Numbered from the stretch's first letter, positions 54,007 through 63,087 are shown. The stretch is 64,000 bases of DNA from Brachybacterium saurashtrense (GCF_003355475.1 NZ_CP031356.1:2170001-2234000), one strand, 5' to 3'. Notes: a model not told the origin generated them from the letters alone. A program made the numbers and translations.

Positions 54007-56306
54007 GCGGACCGAAGCGGGGCGGTGTCGCGGTCAAGGTCCTCAGCGGCCGGACCGCGGCGAGCCTGCAGCGCTACCGCGACTCGAAGGAGGACAAGGA
54101 ACCGCCGCTGTTCATGGCGACGCGGCACTGCTCGTTGGACGCCGAGACGCAGATCGCCGAGTGGAAGGCCGTGCGCGTCGAGCACGGCACCCAGGGAGCG
54201 ACGCGGTCGCCGAGGGCAAAGTACGAGACCGTCGATCCCGACACCGGCATTCACGCGAGCGGCCAGCGCGGGACGCACATCAAGCACTGGGACGGCAAGC
54301 GCCACCGGAAGCGGCTGGCCGGTCCGGGCGAGACTCCCACCCACCTGCGCATCGAGCCGGAGGACGCGCTGCCGGAGAAGGAGTCCGAGGCGACGCACAG
54401 CATCTATGCGTTCGGCGCGGACCTGGTGAACCCCGAGAACCCGGAGGACGTCGAACGCGCCTTCCTCGCCGTCAAGGCCGAGCGCGACGAGCACTACCCG
54501 GGGCTGCAGGAATCGATATGGGGAGAGCGCAACGGCGAGAGCGGGCTCTTTCACATCCACGTTGCGTCGAACGCCACCGTCTACCACGGTTTCACGCTCG
54601 ACGGAGTTGAGTACAAGGCCGGCCAGAAGATGGGCGGGGACATGCGCGACGTGCACAGCGTCCGCGCCCGGTTCGAGCAGTGGCTCGACGCCCACCCTGA
54701 GTACGGCTTCACGCAGTCGCTCGCCCGCGTGGGGACGAAGGAGTACGAAGCGGCCCAGCGCCGCGACGGGCAGCACGCGTACTGGGAAGCGGAGCGGGCG
54801 AAGCGAGAGGGACGCGCGCCGAAGGAGACGAACCAGGACCACATCCGGCGCGAGGCCTACGAGGCCCTCCAGGAGCCGGGTGTCGTCGACCGCGACTCGT
54901 TCGTCACCGAGATGAAGAACCGCGGCGTCGAGGTGGAAGAGATTCTGCGCCGCGGCAAGCGCGGCAAGGGCTATGACCTGCGGTACAAGGTCGACGGCGC
55001 GAAGCAGGGCGTGAAGGGCGCGACGCTCGGTCCCGAGTACGCCCACGACGCCATCGACGCACAGCTCGCTCGCAAGACTCGGGGGCTGGAGGTCGAGGTG
55101 CCGGCGGGTCAGCAGCGGGTCGGCGAAGCGGCGCAGATCCCGCTGACCTCGACGTCGCTCAGCGCCGAGGAGCAGGCCGAGCTCGAGCAGCTGAAGTCTG
55201 CGGTTGCTCGAATGGCCGAGGAAGAACGCGCTCGTCAGCAGGCAGACCGGCGGGAGGCCGAACGAGACCGGCTTGCCCAGCAGATCGCCGATTACGAACG
55301 CGAGCAGCAGCGCCTCGTCGATAACCCGCCCGAGCGGTTCGCTGACCTCTCTGAGGACGAGCTCGCGCGGCTCGTCGACGAGACGGTCGTCGTGCATCCG
55401 GGCAGGAGCTCGGTCGACGACAGCCCCGTGCGCCGCGCAGGCGTCGGCAGCCTGAGCTGCGAGATGGACACGGGCGAGCAGCGCTATGTCGTCGCGAAGT
55501 GGTCGGCGCTGGGCGAGCCGGTGACGGCAGCCGAGCGCAACGAGGCCGTCGAGGACGGCGTGTGGAGCAGGGTCCGGTCGCCCCAGGCGATAGACACGCC
55601 GGAGCCGGACACGCCGCGGGACATCGACCCTATACCGTCGACGCCGAGTGAACCCGAGACCGAGCCGTTCCGCTCCGGCCTGCGCGGCGTGAAGGCCAAG
55701 GGCGGCTCGGAGGCGATCCAGCAACGCATCGACGGCGTCGCCGATCTCGAGGAGGACTACCGCGGCGCTCTGCCGGACGCCGAGTACGAACGGCGGGCCA
55801 AGGATCTTGGCATCGGCCCGCAGTTCCTCCGCGATTACGGCGAGCACCTCGAGCCGGAGACGCGCCGCCAACTGGAGTTTCGTGCCCGGGCACGCGCCGC
55901 GGGCACGACATCACACGATGCCGGCGTCGAGGAGCGCGGGCGCGGCACGCAGCTGCGCGAGGAGCACGACCGGGTGCAGAAGGCCGCTGAGCGGAACGAT
56001 CCGACCGGCTGGATGCACGACGCGGAGGTCAAGCGGCTGGCGAGCGAGATCCGGTCGTCGGACCGTCGAGTCGACAAGACGAGCGAGCGCACGGTCGAGA
56101 TCCGCGATCTCGTCAAGGAGGGCCGGTACGAGGACGCAGCCCAGGCCGCCGAGCGGCACCAGGAGCAAGACCGGAAGAGTCGCGAGGCGATGGAGAGCTA
56201 CAGCTCCGGAATCGACAGCGACGACGACGTGCCAAGCGCGGCGGACATGTTCGCCAGGGCGGAAGCCGCCGAGCAGGAAGACCGCGATCCGTCCCCCGGG
56301 CGCTGA
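54003..56306 (+). CDS. relaxase/mobilisation nuclease
   Basis: A 767-residue protein. The N-terminal 220 residues carry the relaxase fold, with the metal motif HIHVASN (His184, His186) and an early Tyr in LQRYRDSKED that could be the nicking residue. The HSIYAFG strand takes the place of the usual YHxxxS-type motif, so the family (MOBP-like) is not certain. A long helical, Glu/Arg-rich region follows (about 380-470) and a disordered acidic tail. It would nick oriT and pilot the strand to the coupling protein at 57123. Confidence 0.85.
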   Translation: MSGPKRGGVAVKVLSGRTAASLQRYRDSKEDKEPPLFMATRHCSLDAETQIAEWKAVRVEHGTQGATRSPRAKYETVDPDTGIHASGQRGTHIKHWDGKRHRKRLAGPGETPTHLRIEPEDALPEKESEATHSIYAFGADLVNPENPEDVERAFLAVKAERDEHYPGLQESIWGERNGESGLFHIHVASNATVYHGFTLDGVEYKAGQKMGGDMRDVHSVRARFEQWLDAHPEYGFTQSLARVGTKEYEAAQRRDGQHAYWEAERAKREGRAPKETNQDHIRREAYEALQEPGVVDRDSFVTEMKNRGVEVEEILRRGKRGKGYDLRYKVDGAKQGVKGATLGPEYAHDAIDAQLARKTRGLEVEVPAGQQRVGEAAQIPLTSTSLSAEEQAELEQLKSAVARMAEEERARQQADRREAERDRLAQQIADYEREQQRLVDNPPERFADLSEDELARLVDETVVVHPGRSSVDDSPVRRAGVGSLSCEMDTGEQRYVVAKWSALGEPVTAAERNEAVEDGVWSRVRSPQAIDTPEPDTPRDIDPIPSTPSEPETEPFRSGLRGVKAKGGSEAIQQRIDGVADLEEDYRGALPDAEYERRAKDLGIGPQFLRDYGEHLEPETRRQLEFRARARAAGTTSHDAGVEERGRGTQLREEHDRVQKAAERNDPTGWMHDAEVKRLASEIRSSDRRVDKTSERTVEIRDLVKEGRYEDAAQAAERHQEQDRKSREAMESYSSGIDSDDDVPSAADMFARAEAAEQEDRDPSPGR

Positions 56307-56332
56307 TCGGAACAGAGGAAAAGAGAGGAAAG

Positions 56333-56848
56333 ATGATGGCCACGAACAAGAACATCGATCAGGAGCGGGTGCAGCAGCTGCGCCGCGTGCAGCGCGAGCA
56401 GGGTCAGGAGAAGGCGCAGTCGTTCGCCGGCGACGCCCATCAGGCGGAGCTGCAGGAGGCCGAGCGGCAGACCCAGCTGGAGCGCCGCCGCCGCGCCCAG
56501 GACTGGCAGCGCGAGAACGAGGCCGCCGTCGCTCAGGAGCAGCAGGAGGCCGCCGATCGCCAGCAGCAGGAGGTCGCCGAGCAGGAGGCCGAGGCGCAGC
56601 GCCAGCAGGAGCAGGAGAGGCAGCGACAGGTCGAACTCGAAGCGCAGCGCGAGGAAGAGCTTCAGCAGGAGCGGGAGGCGCAGGAGCAGAACGAGGTCGA
56701 GGATCGTCAGCGCGAGGCCGCGTCTCAGGAGAAGGACGCGGACCGCTCCGACGACACCGAGCTCAGCTCGACGGAGCAGATGTTCCGCGCTGCCCAGGAG
56801 GCCGAGGAGCGCGACCGCCAGGCCGAGCGCGAGGGCATCGGGAGGTGA
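56333..56848 (+). CDS. Gln/Glu/Arg-rich coiled-coil protein
   Basis: A 171-residue, almost wholly helical charged protein (ERVQQLRRVQREQGQEKAQS; QQEVAEQEAEAQRQQEQERQ). About half the residues are Gln or Glu. Composition alone gives no function. The end TELSSTEQMFRAAQEAEERD resembles the relaxase C-terminal end SAADMFARAEAAEQEDRD, hinting at a shared docking tail. AAAGAGG precedes the ATG pair. Confidence 0.7.
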   Translation: MMATNKNIDQERVQQLRRVQREQGQEKAQSFAGDAHQAELQEAERQTQLERRRRAQDWQRENEAAVAQEQQEAADRQQQEVAEQEAEAQRQQEQERQRQVELEAQREEELQQEREAQEQNEVEDRQREAASQEKDADRSDDTELSSTEQMFRAAQEAEERDRQAEREGIGR

Positions 56849-56852
56849 CGCC

Positions 56853-57056
56853 ATGGTCGTGTTCGGCCCCGGCGGGAGGTACTACGAGTGCGAGGACTGC
56901 CACGAGCTGGTGACGGTCGGCTACCGCGACTCCCACTCGAACAGGTGCGGTCTCTTCGGCGGCCACAGCGAGGAGCTGTGCCGCGGGTGCCGGTCGTTCT
57001 ACCGTCCGCCCAAGGGGTGGAGCCACGACCAGTGCCCGCAGTGCGCGGCGATGTGA
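56853..57056 (+). CDS. small cysteine-rich zinc-ribbon-like protein
   Basis: 67 residues with seven cysteines in ECEDCHELV, NRCGLFGG, LCRGCRSF and QCPQCAAM, suggesting two zinc sites. It starts 5 nt after the previous stop, in the mobilisation operon. No named family; possibly DNA-binding or a relaxosome accessory factor. Confidence 0.7.
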   Translation: MVVFGPGGRYYECEDCHELVTVGYRDSHSNRCGLFGGHSEELCRGCRSFYRPPKGWSHDQCPQCAAM

Positions 57057-57070
57057 TCGGAACATGCAGA

Positions 57071-57103
57071 GAGATGGCCCGGACGAAGCGTCCGGGCCAT
57101 CTC
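57071..57103. terminator. bidirectional terminator between mobilisation operon and coupling-protein gene
   Basis: Perfect 15-bp arms (57071-57085 and 57089-57103) with loop AAG, between convergent genes. Confidence 0.88.
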
Positions 57104-57122
57104 CGCGCGTGCGCTCAGCCGA

Positions 57123-58466
57123 TCAGCCGAAGTCCCAGATCCCCGGCAGGTCGACCATCACGCCCTTCTGCCCATACATGAGCAGGCGCGCCTCCTCGAG
57201 GCTCCTCGGCAGGAGGTTCTGCGGGCTGGTGCGCTGGACGCGCTGGGCCGAGAGCGTCTTCTCGCTCCGGGCGTCGATCGACTCCGTCCACGCGTCCTCC
57301 TCTCCGTCCCACCACGCAGCGTTCTCGACGAGCTCCCTCGAGCCCGGCTCGCCCTGCAGGATGAGGACCGCCGGAGCCACCTCGCGGATCGTGTTCGCGC
57401 GCGCCTCGCCGTAGGCCTCGTCGAGCTGGGACCCGAGGCTCTGCGTCGCGAGCACGCAGGCGACGCCGAGCCCCCTGGCCTCGGACAGGTAGGTCGAGAT
57501 GCGCGGCAGCGGGCACGTGTTCGCGAACTCGTCGATGCTCAGCAGGACGCGGTCGAGACCGCGTTCCACGCCGCGCCTCCAGTGGCGGATGATCGTCTCG
57601 ACGACCGCGGCCGCGGCACCCGCCGCGACGCCGGTGCCCGGAGACACGATGGCCAGCGTCGGTTCGTTCGGCCCCTCGAGCATCGACGGCGCGAACGGCC
57701 TGCCGCCATTGCCGCCGCCGAAGACGGTCGTGAGCAGCCACGGCGAGAGGCCCGACTTCATGGTGGCCGTGATCGAGTCGCGCAGCTTCGCCTCCATGTT
57801 CGCCTTGGCGAACAGGTCCTCCGCGTGACGCGACGTCTTCTTGATGAGCTCGTACGCACGCACCCAGCTCGGCGCGGGATCGTCGGGAGTCTTGCCCTTG
57901 GTCCGCCCGGCGGCGCGCTGAGTCCATTCGATCCCGCCGCCGGAAGCCTTTCCCGCGAGCAGAAGAGCGGCCAGGGGCTGGGCGGAGATCGTCTGCCAGA
58001 ACGCGTCGTTCGAGCCTCCGCCGCCGTTCGCGCCGCCCGCACCGATGGAGCCGACCTGCATGAGCATCGACGCCATCTCGAGGGCGTCATCGTCGGACTC
58101 GATGAGGGCGGTCGGGTCGCTGGTCACGCGTGTGTAGTCGACGCCCTCCAGCCACGGCAGGTCGGCGTCGAGCTCACCCGAGAGGTCCATGATGAACAGC
58201 GGTCCGCGCTTGTGGACGTCGCGCTTGACGACCTCCCGGCAGAAATCGGTCTTCGACGAGATGATCACCCGCGGACCGCGCCAGAGGATCGCGCCGGGCA
58301 CGAGAGCCCTGAGGGACTTCCCCCGGCCAGTCGGCCCGCTCACCAGCAGATGGGGCGCGGTCTCGACGGGAACGCCATCAATGCAGCCACCGTAGGGCGT
58401 CTGCTGCTTCTGGAAGCCGTCCTTGCTCTCGACCGTCTGGGGGATCTTGTTCTTGCTGCGCAGCAT
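57123..58466 (-). CDS. VirD4/TraG-type coupling ATPase
   Basis: A 447-residue type IV coupling protein. Walker A is SGPTGRGKS (residues 43-51), Walker B VLLSIDEFAN (Asp312, Glu313), followed by TYLSEARGLGVACVLATQSL typical of TraG/TraD. There are no N-terminal transmembrane helices in this frame, so membrane anchoring may come from a partner such as the proteins at 59044-60940. AAGGAG precedes the ATG at 58466. It brings the relaxase-DNA complex to the transfer channel. Confidence 0.9.
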   Translation of the reverse strand: MLRSKNKIPQTVESKDGFQKQQTPYGGCIDGVPVETAPHLLVSGPTGRGKSLRALVPGAILWRGPRVIISSKTDFCREVVKRDVHKRGPLFIMDLSGELDADLPWLEGVDYTRVTSDPTALIESDDDALEMASMLMQVGSIGAGGANGGGGSNDAFWQTISAQPLAALLLAGKASGGGIEWTQRAAGRTKGKTPDDPAPSWVRAYELIKKTSRHAEDLFAKANMEAKLRDSITATMKSGLSPWLLTTVFGGGNGGRPFAPSMLEGPNEPTLAIVSPGTGVAAGAAAAVVETIIRHWRRGVERGLDRVLLSIDEFANTCPLPRISTYLSEARGLGVACVLATQSLGSQLDEAYGEARANTIREVAPAVLILQGEPGSRELVENAAWWDGEEDAWTESIDARSEKTLSAQRVQRTSPQNLLPRSLEEARLLMYGQKGVMVDLPGIWDFG

Positions 58467-58599
58467 GAGACTGCTCCTTGTTGTTCTCCAATCCGCACGG
58501 TAAGTCCGGGGTCCCGGGGCCGCGTTGAATCGTCGTGTCGTGACGCCTGACGCCCCTACTGGGGATCGGCGGCGCTGCCGCCTTCGGGTGGTGCCTCGC

Positions 58600-58881
58600 T
58601 CATCGCGTCTCGGTTTCCTGCGACGACTCGGCACCGTGCCAGCGGGCCTTCATCGCCGCCTGGCCGGCCGCCGACTGGCGAGCCTGTTCGGCCTCGATCT
58701 CCTCGGTGAGCCGTGCCTGGACCCGCGGGTCATCAAGCATGTCGATCCCGGCCTTGATCAACGCACGGCCGAGCAGGCCGGGTCCTACACCGTTCTCGGC
58801 GGCGAGCACGCGTAGCCGCTGACGGTCCTCCGGGCGCATCGGAACCGACTGCGAGACCGAAAGTTCTTTGCCTGCTACCAC
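58600..58881 (-). CDS. small ribbon-helix-helix-like protein
   Basis: 93 residues. A beta strand and two helices (SQSVPMRPEDRQRLRVLAAE; GVGPGLLGRALIKAGIDML) resemble a CopG/ribbon-helix-helix domain, then a charged helix. The start GTG at 58881 is fixed by GAGGAG; its ribosome site lies in the same palindrome as at 48764. 133 bp upstream of the coupling-protein gene, so probably its regulator. Confidence 0.65.
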   Translation of the reverse strand: MVAGKELSVSQSVPMRPEDRQRLRVLAAENGVGPGLLGRALIKAGIDMLDDPRVQARLTEEIEAEQARQSAAGQAAMKARWHGAESSQETETR

Positions 58882-58892
58882 GACGTTTTCTC

Positions 58893-58905
58893 CTCGTACA
58901 CGAGC
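58893..58905 (-). promoter_or_regulatory. second copy of palindrome CTCGTGTACGAG
   Basis: GCTCGTGTACGAG on the minus strand, merging into the GAGGAG ribosome site of the gene at 58881. Identical over 13 bases to 48764-48776. Confidence 0.6.
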
Positions 58906-59043
58906 GTTCCTATGATCCTCGCCCATCGTATCGACCCTCCCCTCACCCGAGAACTGTCGCGGCATGGTTCCCTAGAGCAACACTCCTACGGTACCATAGG
59001 ACCGTAAGGCGAACACGGGCTCACACCGCAGGAGGACAGCCGC

Positions 59044-59247
59044 ATGAACTTCGGACTCATCTTTAGAGCGATCGCGTTCCTCGTCATCGTCGGTTCGATC
59101 TTCGGCCTCGGCGTCATCGTCGGAGGCAGCTTCGCGACTGGGATGACCCAGGACGCGGTGCTCCGGTACATGGACAACTGCCTGCCCGCCGAGACGGCCG
59201 AGCAGCTCGAGCCGTGCCTGGCCACCGACGGCGGTGAGCAGCCGTGA
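59044..59247 (+). CDS. small single-helix membrane protein
   Basis: 67 residues: an N-terminal transmembrane helix (FRAIAFLVIVGSIFGLGVIV), then a short exported tail with two cysteines (NCLPAE; EPCLAT). AGGAGGA precedes the ATG. First of a coupled block of membrane-protein genes. Confidence 0.7.
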   Translation: MNFGLIFRAIAFLVIVGSIFGLGVIVGGSFATGMTQDAVLRYMDNCLPAETAEQLEPCLATDGGEQP

Positions 59248-60149
59248 CGAAGACCGTCGAGCGCTACGAGAAGGTCAGGGCCGACTGGCTCCTGGCCCAC
59301 GAGGCGTCGTGGCACCTCTCCGACCGCCGGATGGCGAACGAGCTCAAGCGACGGGCGGCGAACAAGGACCGGGCCGCGGCCGGTGCCGCAGAGAGCTCGC
59401 ACCACGAGGGCAAGATCAAGCCCGTCGCCTCCCGGTTCGTCGCCGGCGGCGAGGACAGCAAGGAGCGCGGCCTGCGCGCCTTGTTCCTCGTCCTCTTCAT
59501 CCTCCCGACGCTGGTCGTCTGGATCGGACCGGCGCTGGCGATCTCGAACGCGGCCTACGCCGTCGACACCGAGCGGCGACTCAAGCAGGGACGGGTGCCT
59601 GAGCGGAGGCAGTGGTGCCTCGCGGCGGCCGCCGTCGCCGGTGCGGGCGCGCTCTTCGCCGTCGTCGCGCGGTTCGTCGCCCTGCGCCTGATCACCGTCG
59701 CGACGGTGACCTACTGGCCCTCGCTGACTCTCGACGTCCACTGGACGACGGTCGGGCTCATCTACCTCTGGAGCCAGGTCGTCCTCGGGCTGATGCTCGC
59801 GGCCTGGCAGGTCCGCCGCCACGGGTGGCCCGGCGTCGTGATCAAGACGGGTGCGAAGACGCCGGAGGTCCCGGCGACTCCTCGAGCGCCCGTCGCACCG
59901 GCCGTGCCCACGGCACCGAAGAACGCCGGTGCCGACGAGATCGCCGACGAGGAACAGGACGTCGAGCCGACGACTCCGAAAGCACCTGCGGTGCCGATGG
60001 TGCCGGCGATACCCGAACCGCCCGTCGTCGCCGAGTTCGACGACGAACCGGTCTTCGATGACGACGAGCCGGTGTTCGACGACGGGCTCGAAGCAGCAAC
60101 GACAACTTTGTCCCGCGCAGAGCTGGGCACCGACTCGAAGGAGGACTGA
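59244..60149 (+). CDS. membrane protein of the transfer block
   Basis: A 301-residue protein. The cytoplasmic N-terminus (about 70 residues, basic) is followed by three transmembrane segments (LFLVLFILPTLVVWIGPALA; CLAAAAVAGAGALFAVVARF; VGLIYLWSQVVLGLMLAAWQ) and a Pro/Ala then Asp/Glu-rich tail with repeated EPVFDDD. GTG overlaps the previous stop. No family recognised; position suggests a transfer-channel or coupling-protein partner. Confidence 0.7.
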   Translation: MTKTVERYEKVRADWLLAHEASWHLSDRRMANELKRRAANKDRAAAGAAESSHHEGKIKPVASRFVAGGEDSKERGLRALFLVLFILPTLVVWIGPALAISNAAYAVDTERRLKQGRVPERRQWCLAAAAVAGAGALFAVVARFVALRLITVATVTYWPSLTLDVHWTTVGLIYLWSQVVLGLMLAAWQVRRHGWPGVVIKTGAKTPEVPATPRAPVAPAVPTAPKNAGADEIADEEQDVEPTTPKAPAVPMVPAIPEPPVVAEFDDEPVFDDDEPVFDDGLEAATTTLSRAELGTDSKED

Positions 60150-60151
60150 CC

Positions 60152-60940
60152 ATGAACAGGTTCCTCGACCTCAGCACTCTGATGGCGCGCCTGTTGCTCG
60201 CCGTCCTCGCCGCCGCGACCTTCGCCCTGCTCGGGCTGTGGCTGAGGGAGGGCAATGCGCTCGGCTTCGCGGCCACGCTGGTCTCGGTGAGCGTGACCTG
60301 GTTCTGCATGAGCGCGCTCCGTGGACGCCGGGTCGGCCCGCCGACCGCGGCCGCCGCCCGGCTCCAGCCGGTCGTCGACGCGCTGGCCGAGTACCCCGGC
60401 GGCAGGATCGTCGCCGAGCCGGGGTTCAAGCGGGGCGTGACCGCCCTCTGCATCGGCATCGCTGTCGCCAGCGCCGAGCACCTGCTCGGCACGTGGCTGC
60501 TCAGCGGCACGGGCCTCCCACCACTGTGGCGCGGACTGATCGCCCTGGCGATCATCCTGGTGCCGGTCTACGTCCTGATGGAGTGGCTCGTCTCGAAGCA
60601 GACCTACACCGGGACGCGCTTCGCCTCCAAGATGCTCGACGCCGTCTGGAAGGTCATCCACCCGGACTCGACCACGACCCCGTGGGCTGATACTTCCGTC
60701 CGCGCGCGGGTCATCGGCTTCGGACTCGCCCGGACCGTGTTCACCCTGGGCGCGCGCATCGTCGCGCAGGTCCTCATCCCCATGGCCTTCACGAGCTGGG
60801 TCTCCATCGGCTTCGTCGTCGCCCTGATCGTCACCAGCATCGCCGGCTGGCCCCTCATCGCCGCCGCCGCGCGCGCTCTGCGCAAGACCGCGCCCGCCAC
60901 GGCCGAGAAGGCCTCCAATGAGGGAGGCGAGACCGCGTGA
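60152..60940 (+). CDS. polytopic membrane protein of the transfer block
   Basis: A 262-residue protein with about six helices (MARLLLAVLAAATFALLGLW; LIALAIILVPVYVLMEWLVS; WVSIGFVVALIVTSIAGWPL). AAGGAGG precedes the ATG and only two bases separate it from the previous stop. Function unknown. Confidence 0.7.
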   Translation: MNRFLDLSTLMARLLLAVLAAATFALLGLWLREGNALGFAATLVSVSVTWFCMSALRGRRVGPPTAAAARLQPVVDALAEYPGGRIVAEPGFKRGVTALCIGIAVASAEHLLGTWLLSGTGLPPLWRGLIALAIILVPVYVLMEWLVSKQTYTGTRFASKMLDAVWKVIHPDSTTTPWADTSVRARVIGFGLARTVFTLGARIVAQVLIPMAFTSWVSIGFVVALIVTSIAGWPLIAAAARALRKTAPATAEKASNEGGETA

Positions 60941-60981
60941 GCACTCACATGGCCGACACCACTGCAGGAACGGAGAAGACC

Positions 60982-61581
60982 ATGACCACGAAAATCACCG
61001 CCGCTGCCGCAGTCCTCGCGCTGTCGGCCCTCGCCCTGACAGGCTGCGTCGTCGAGAACGTCCCGGCCGGTGCTCAGGACCCGAAGCCCCCGGCGACCTC
61101 GACACCATCGGCCGCGCCGACCAAGTCGGAGACCCCGGCCGAGGAGGATACGTCCGAGAGCATCGAGGACGGCGGCCAGGACGAGTCGAAGGGCGAGACG
61201 GTCGACATGGGCGTCGAGGCCGGGCAGGTCCAGTACGTCAGGGCGATCCAGAACTTCTCCCCCACTCTCGAGCGTTGGCTCCTGGACGAGGAGGCGGGCG
61301 AGGTGACGTACTCGATCATCAACTGCCTGGGACAGCCCGAGGCGGAAGGCGTCGCGACCCTCGAGCCGGCCGAAGGCGGCGAGGGGACCGCTTACGACGC
61401 GACGTGGATCGGCAAGTCGCCGATCGAGAGCGTCGCGGCGAAGTCGGTCCGGCTCGAGATCACCGACGACACTCTGACGAACTTCTCGGACGTCGCCACC
61501 TCCCGCACGGAGATCGAGGTAGGGAACTTCTCGCGGATGTGCGTCGACGCCGGCGAGACCGCCGCCGACATCGTCTTCTGA
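60982..61581 (+). CDS. lipoprotein of the transfer block
   Basis: 199 residues from ATG 60982. The signal peptide ends in the lipobox LALTGC with the lipidated Cys22, then a Pro/Ser/Thr/Glu linker to residue 80 and a folded domain with two cysteines (SIINCLGQP; SRMCVDAG) that could pair. GGAG lies 6-10 nt upstream. An in-frame GTG at 60937 overlapping the previous stop is an alternative start. Likely a surface component of the transfer apparatus. Confidence 0.75.
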   Translation: MTTKITAAAAVLALSALALTGCVVENVPAGAQDPKPPATSTPSAAPTKSETPAEEDTSESIEDGGQDESKGETVDMGVEAGQVQYVRAIQNFSPTLERWLLDEEAGEVTYSIINCLGQPEAEGVATLEPAEGGEGTAYDATWIGKSPIESVAAKSVRLEITDDTLTNFSDVATSRTEIEVGNFSRMCVDAGETAADIVF

Positions 61582-61645
61582 GTCCCCATGGCGATGATCA
61601 CCACGCTGTCTCAGGTTCACGAAACCGAACGAACGGCGGCTCCCG

Positions 61646-61906
61646 GTGCTTGAGCGCGAGGTCGAATCCCATTTGCTGGCCAGGTGCCGGCAGATCGGAT
61701 TCCTCTGCATGAAGTTCACCAGCCCCGGGCGGTCCGGTGTCCCCGACCGCGTCGTCGTCACGCCGATGGGCACCGTGTTCGTGGAGACGAAGCGGCCCGG
61801 CGGGAAGCTAAGCCTGCTGCAGGAAGTGGTCACCGAGAAGATGCGCAGAGCCGGTGCCGAGGTCCACGTCGTCGACGAGCTGGTCGAGCACCTTGCCACG
61901 AGGTAG
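61646..61906 (+). CDS. VRR-NUC domain nuclease
   Basis: 86 residues making a minimal PD-(D/E)xK-type domain: GVPDRVVVTPMGTVFVETKR, with Asp and the ExK pair, then KLSLLQEVV. Such small VRR-NUC proteins occur in phages and mobile elements as Holliday-junction or flap nucleases. The start is GTG at 61646 by homology. It stands alone between the transfer block and the DUF4062 gene. Confidence 0.85.
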   Translation: MLEREVESHLLARCRQIGFLCMKFTSPGRSGVPDRVVVTPMGTVFVETKRPGGKLSLLQEVVTEKMRRAGAEVHVVDELVEHLATR

Positions 61907-62010
61907 CTCAGTGCGATGCCCATCCGGGGTCTACTACATCAGCCATGCAGGCACGCCCGAGCTAGTACCCGGAGCCCGAATCCCAATGGTCAAGGGACGC
62001 TCGAAGTACC

Positions 62011-63063
62011 ATGTACTCCATGGACAAGCGGTATCAGGTATTCATCAGTTCGACCTTCGTCGACCTCATCGACGAACGTCGAGAGGTGATGCAGGCACTG
62101 CTTGAGATGGACTGCATGCCTGCGGGGATGGAGCTGTTTCCCGCAGGGAACGATGATCAGTGGACGTTGATCAAGGGCGTTATCGAGCAGAGCGATTATT
62201 ACCTTGTGGTCCTCGGTGGTCGCTACGGCTCGGTCACGGCAGAGGGTGTCAGCTACACCGAGAAGGAGTACGACTACGCAATCGAGCTCGGGATACCTGT
62301 GATGGGCTTCGTGCCTGCCGACATGGACGGGATTCCCGTCGGCAAGACCGACAAGAGCGACGGGGCGGCGCAGAAGCTCGATGAGTTCCGCGCCAAGGTC
62401 CAGAATCGCATGACCAAGGAGTGGAAGAACGCTGAGGACCTCGGGTCGAAGGTGACTCGCGGCCTGTTGCACCTGATCAAGAACAATCCGCGGCCCGGCT
62501 GGGTGCGAGGCGATCAGGCGATGACCTCGGAGACGAAGGTTCAGATCGCAGAGTTCGAAGCGAAGATCGCCAAGCTAGAGAAGCAGGAGATCGAGACTGG
62601 CAAAAGCGCAGCGTCGGAGATCGACAGCAGCTTTGCCCACGGCCAGGAAGAGGTCGAGGTTGCCCTGGTCCACAAGGGCTACAGCAACCGGGGTTACGGA
62701 CGAGTCGAAGAGCTCGGTGATCTCAAGTACACGTGGGACGAGATCATGGAGGTTCTTGGGCCGTTCATGATCGACGAGGCACCTGAACCCTCCCTGCGGC
62801 GCACCTTCAATAGTCACATGCTCAGCGAGATCCAGGCTGACCCTGAAGGATGGACAGACGCCATGTCTAACGAGTCTGCGGAGATCTCGGACAAGTCATG
62901 GGGTTCAATCATCGTCCAGCTACGGGCACTGCGCCTCATCACGACCGGCACGAAGAAGCGGACGGTGAGTGACAAGGCGGTGTATTGGAAGCTGACGCAG
63001 GCGGGTGACGATTACCTGGTCGCGCTCCGGGCCGTGCCGAGCAGTGCTCCCGCTCACGGCTGA
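62011..63063 (+). CDS. DUF4062 domain protein
   Basis: A 350-residue protein. Residues about 6-110 are the DUF4062 domain (RYQVFISSTFVDLIDERREV; LLEMDCMPAGMELFPAGNDD; YLVVLGGRYGSVTAEGVSYT), a TIR-like fold seen in signalling and some defence proteins. The middle is helical (ETKVQIAEFEAKIAKLEKQE) and the C-terminal 150 residues resemble no domain I recognise. The region is poorer in GC than its neighbours and uses rarer codons, pointing to separate acquisition. A cargo gene, perhaps defensive; the function is not shown. Confidence 0.85.
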   Translation: MYSMDKRYQVFISSTFVDLIDERREVMQALLEMDCMPAGMELFPAGNDDQWTLIKGVIEQSDYYLVVLGGRYGSVTAEGVSYTEKEYDYAIELGIPVMGFVPADMDGIPVGKTDKSDGAAQKLDEFRAKVQNRMTKEWKNAEDLGSKVTRGLLHLIKNNPRPGWVRGDQAMTSETKVQIAEFEAKIAKLEKQEIETGKSAASEIDSSFAHGQEEVEVALVHKGYSNRGYGRVEELGDLKYTWDEIMEVLGPFMIDEAPEPSLRRTFNSHMLSEIQADPEGWTDAMSNESAEISDKSWGSIIVQLRALRLITTGTKKRTVSDKAVYWKLTQAGDDYLVALRAVPSSAPAHG

Positions 63064-63087
63064 GACGCTTCGTCTACTTGCGGGCTC

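Noticed and set aside
53607..55871. A 754-codon minus-strand frame over the mobC and relaxase genes
   Set aside because: Arg/Leu/Val-rich composition without motifs; the plus strand carries the relaxase signature.
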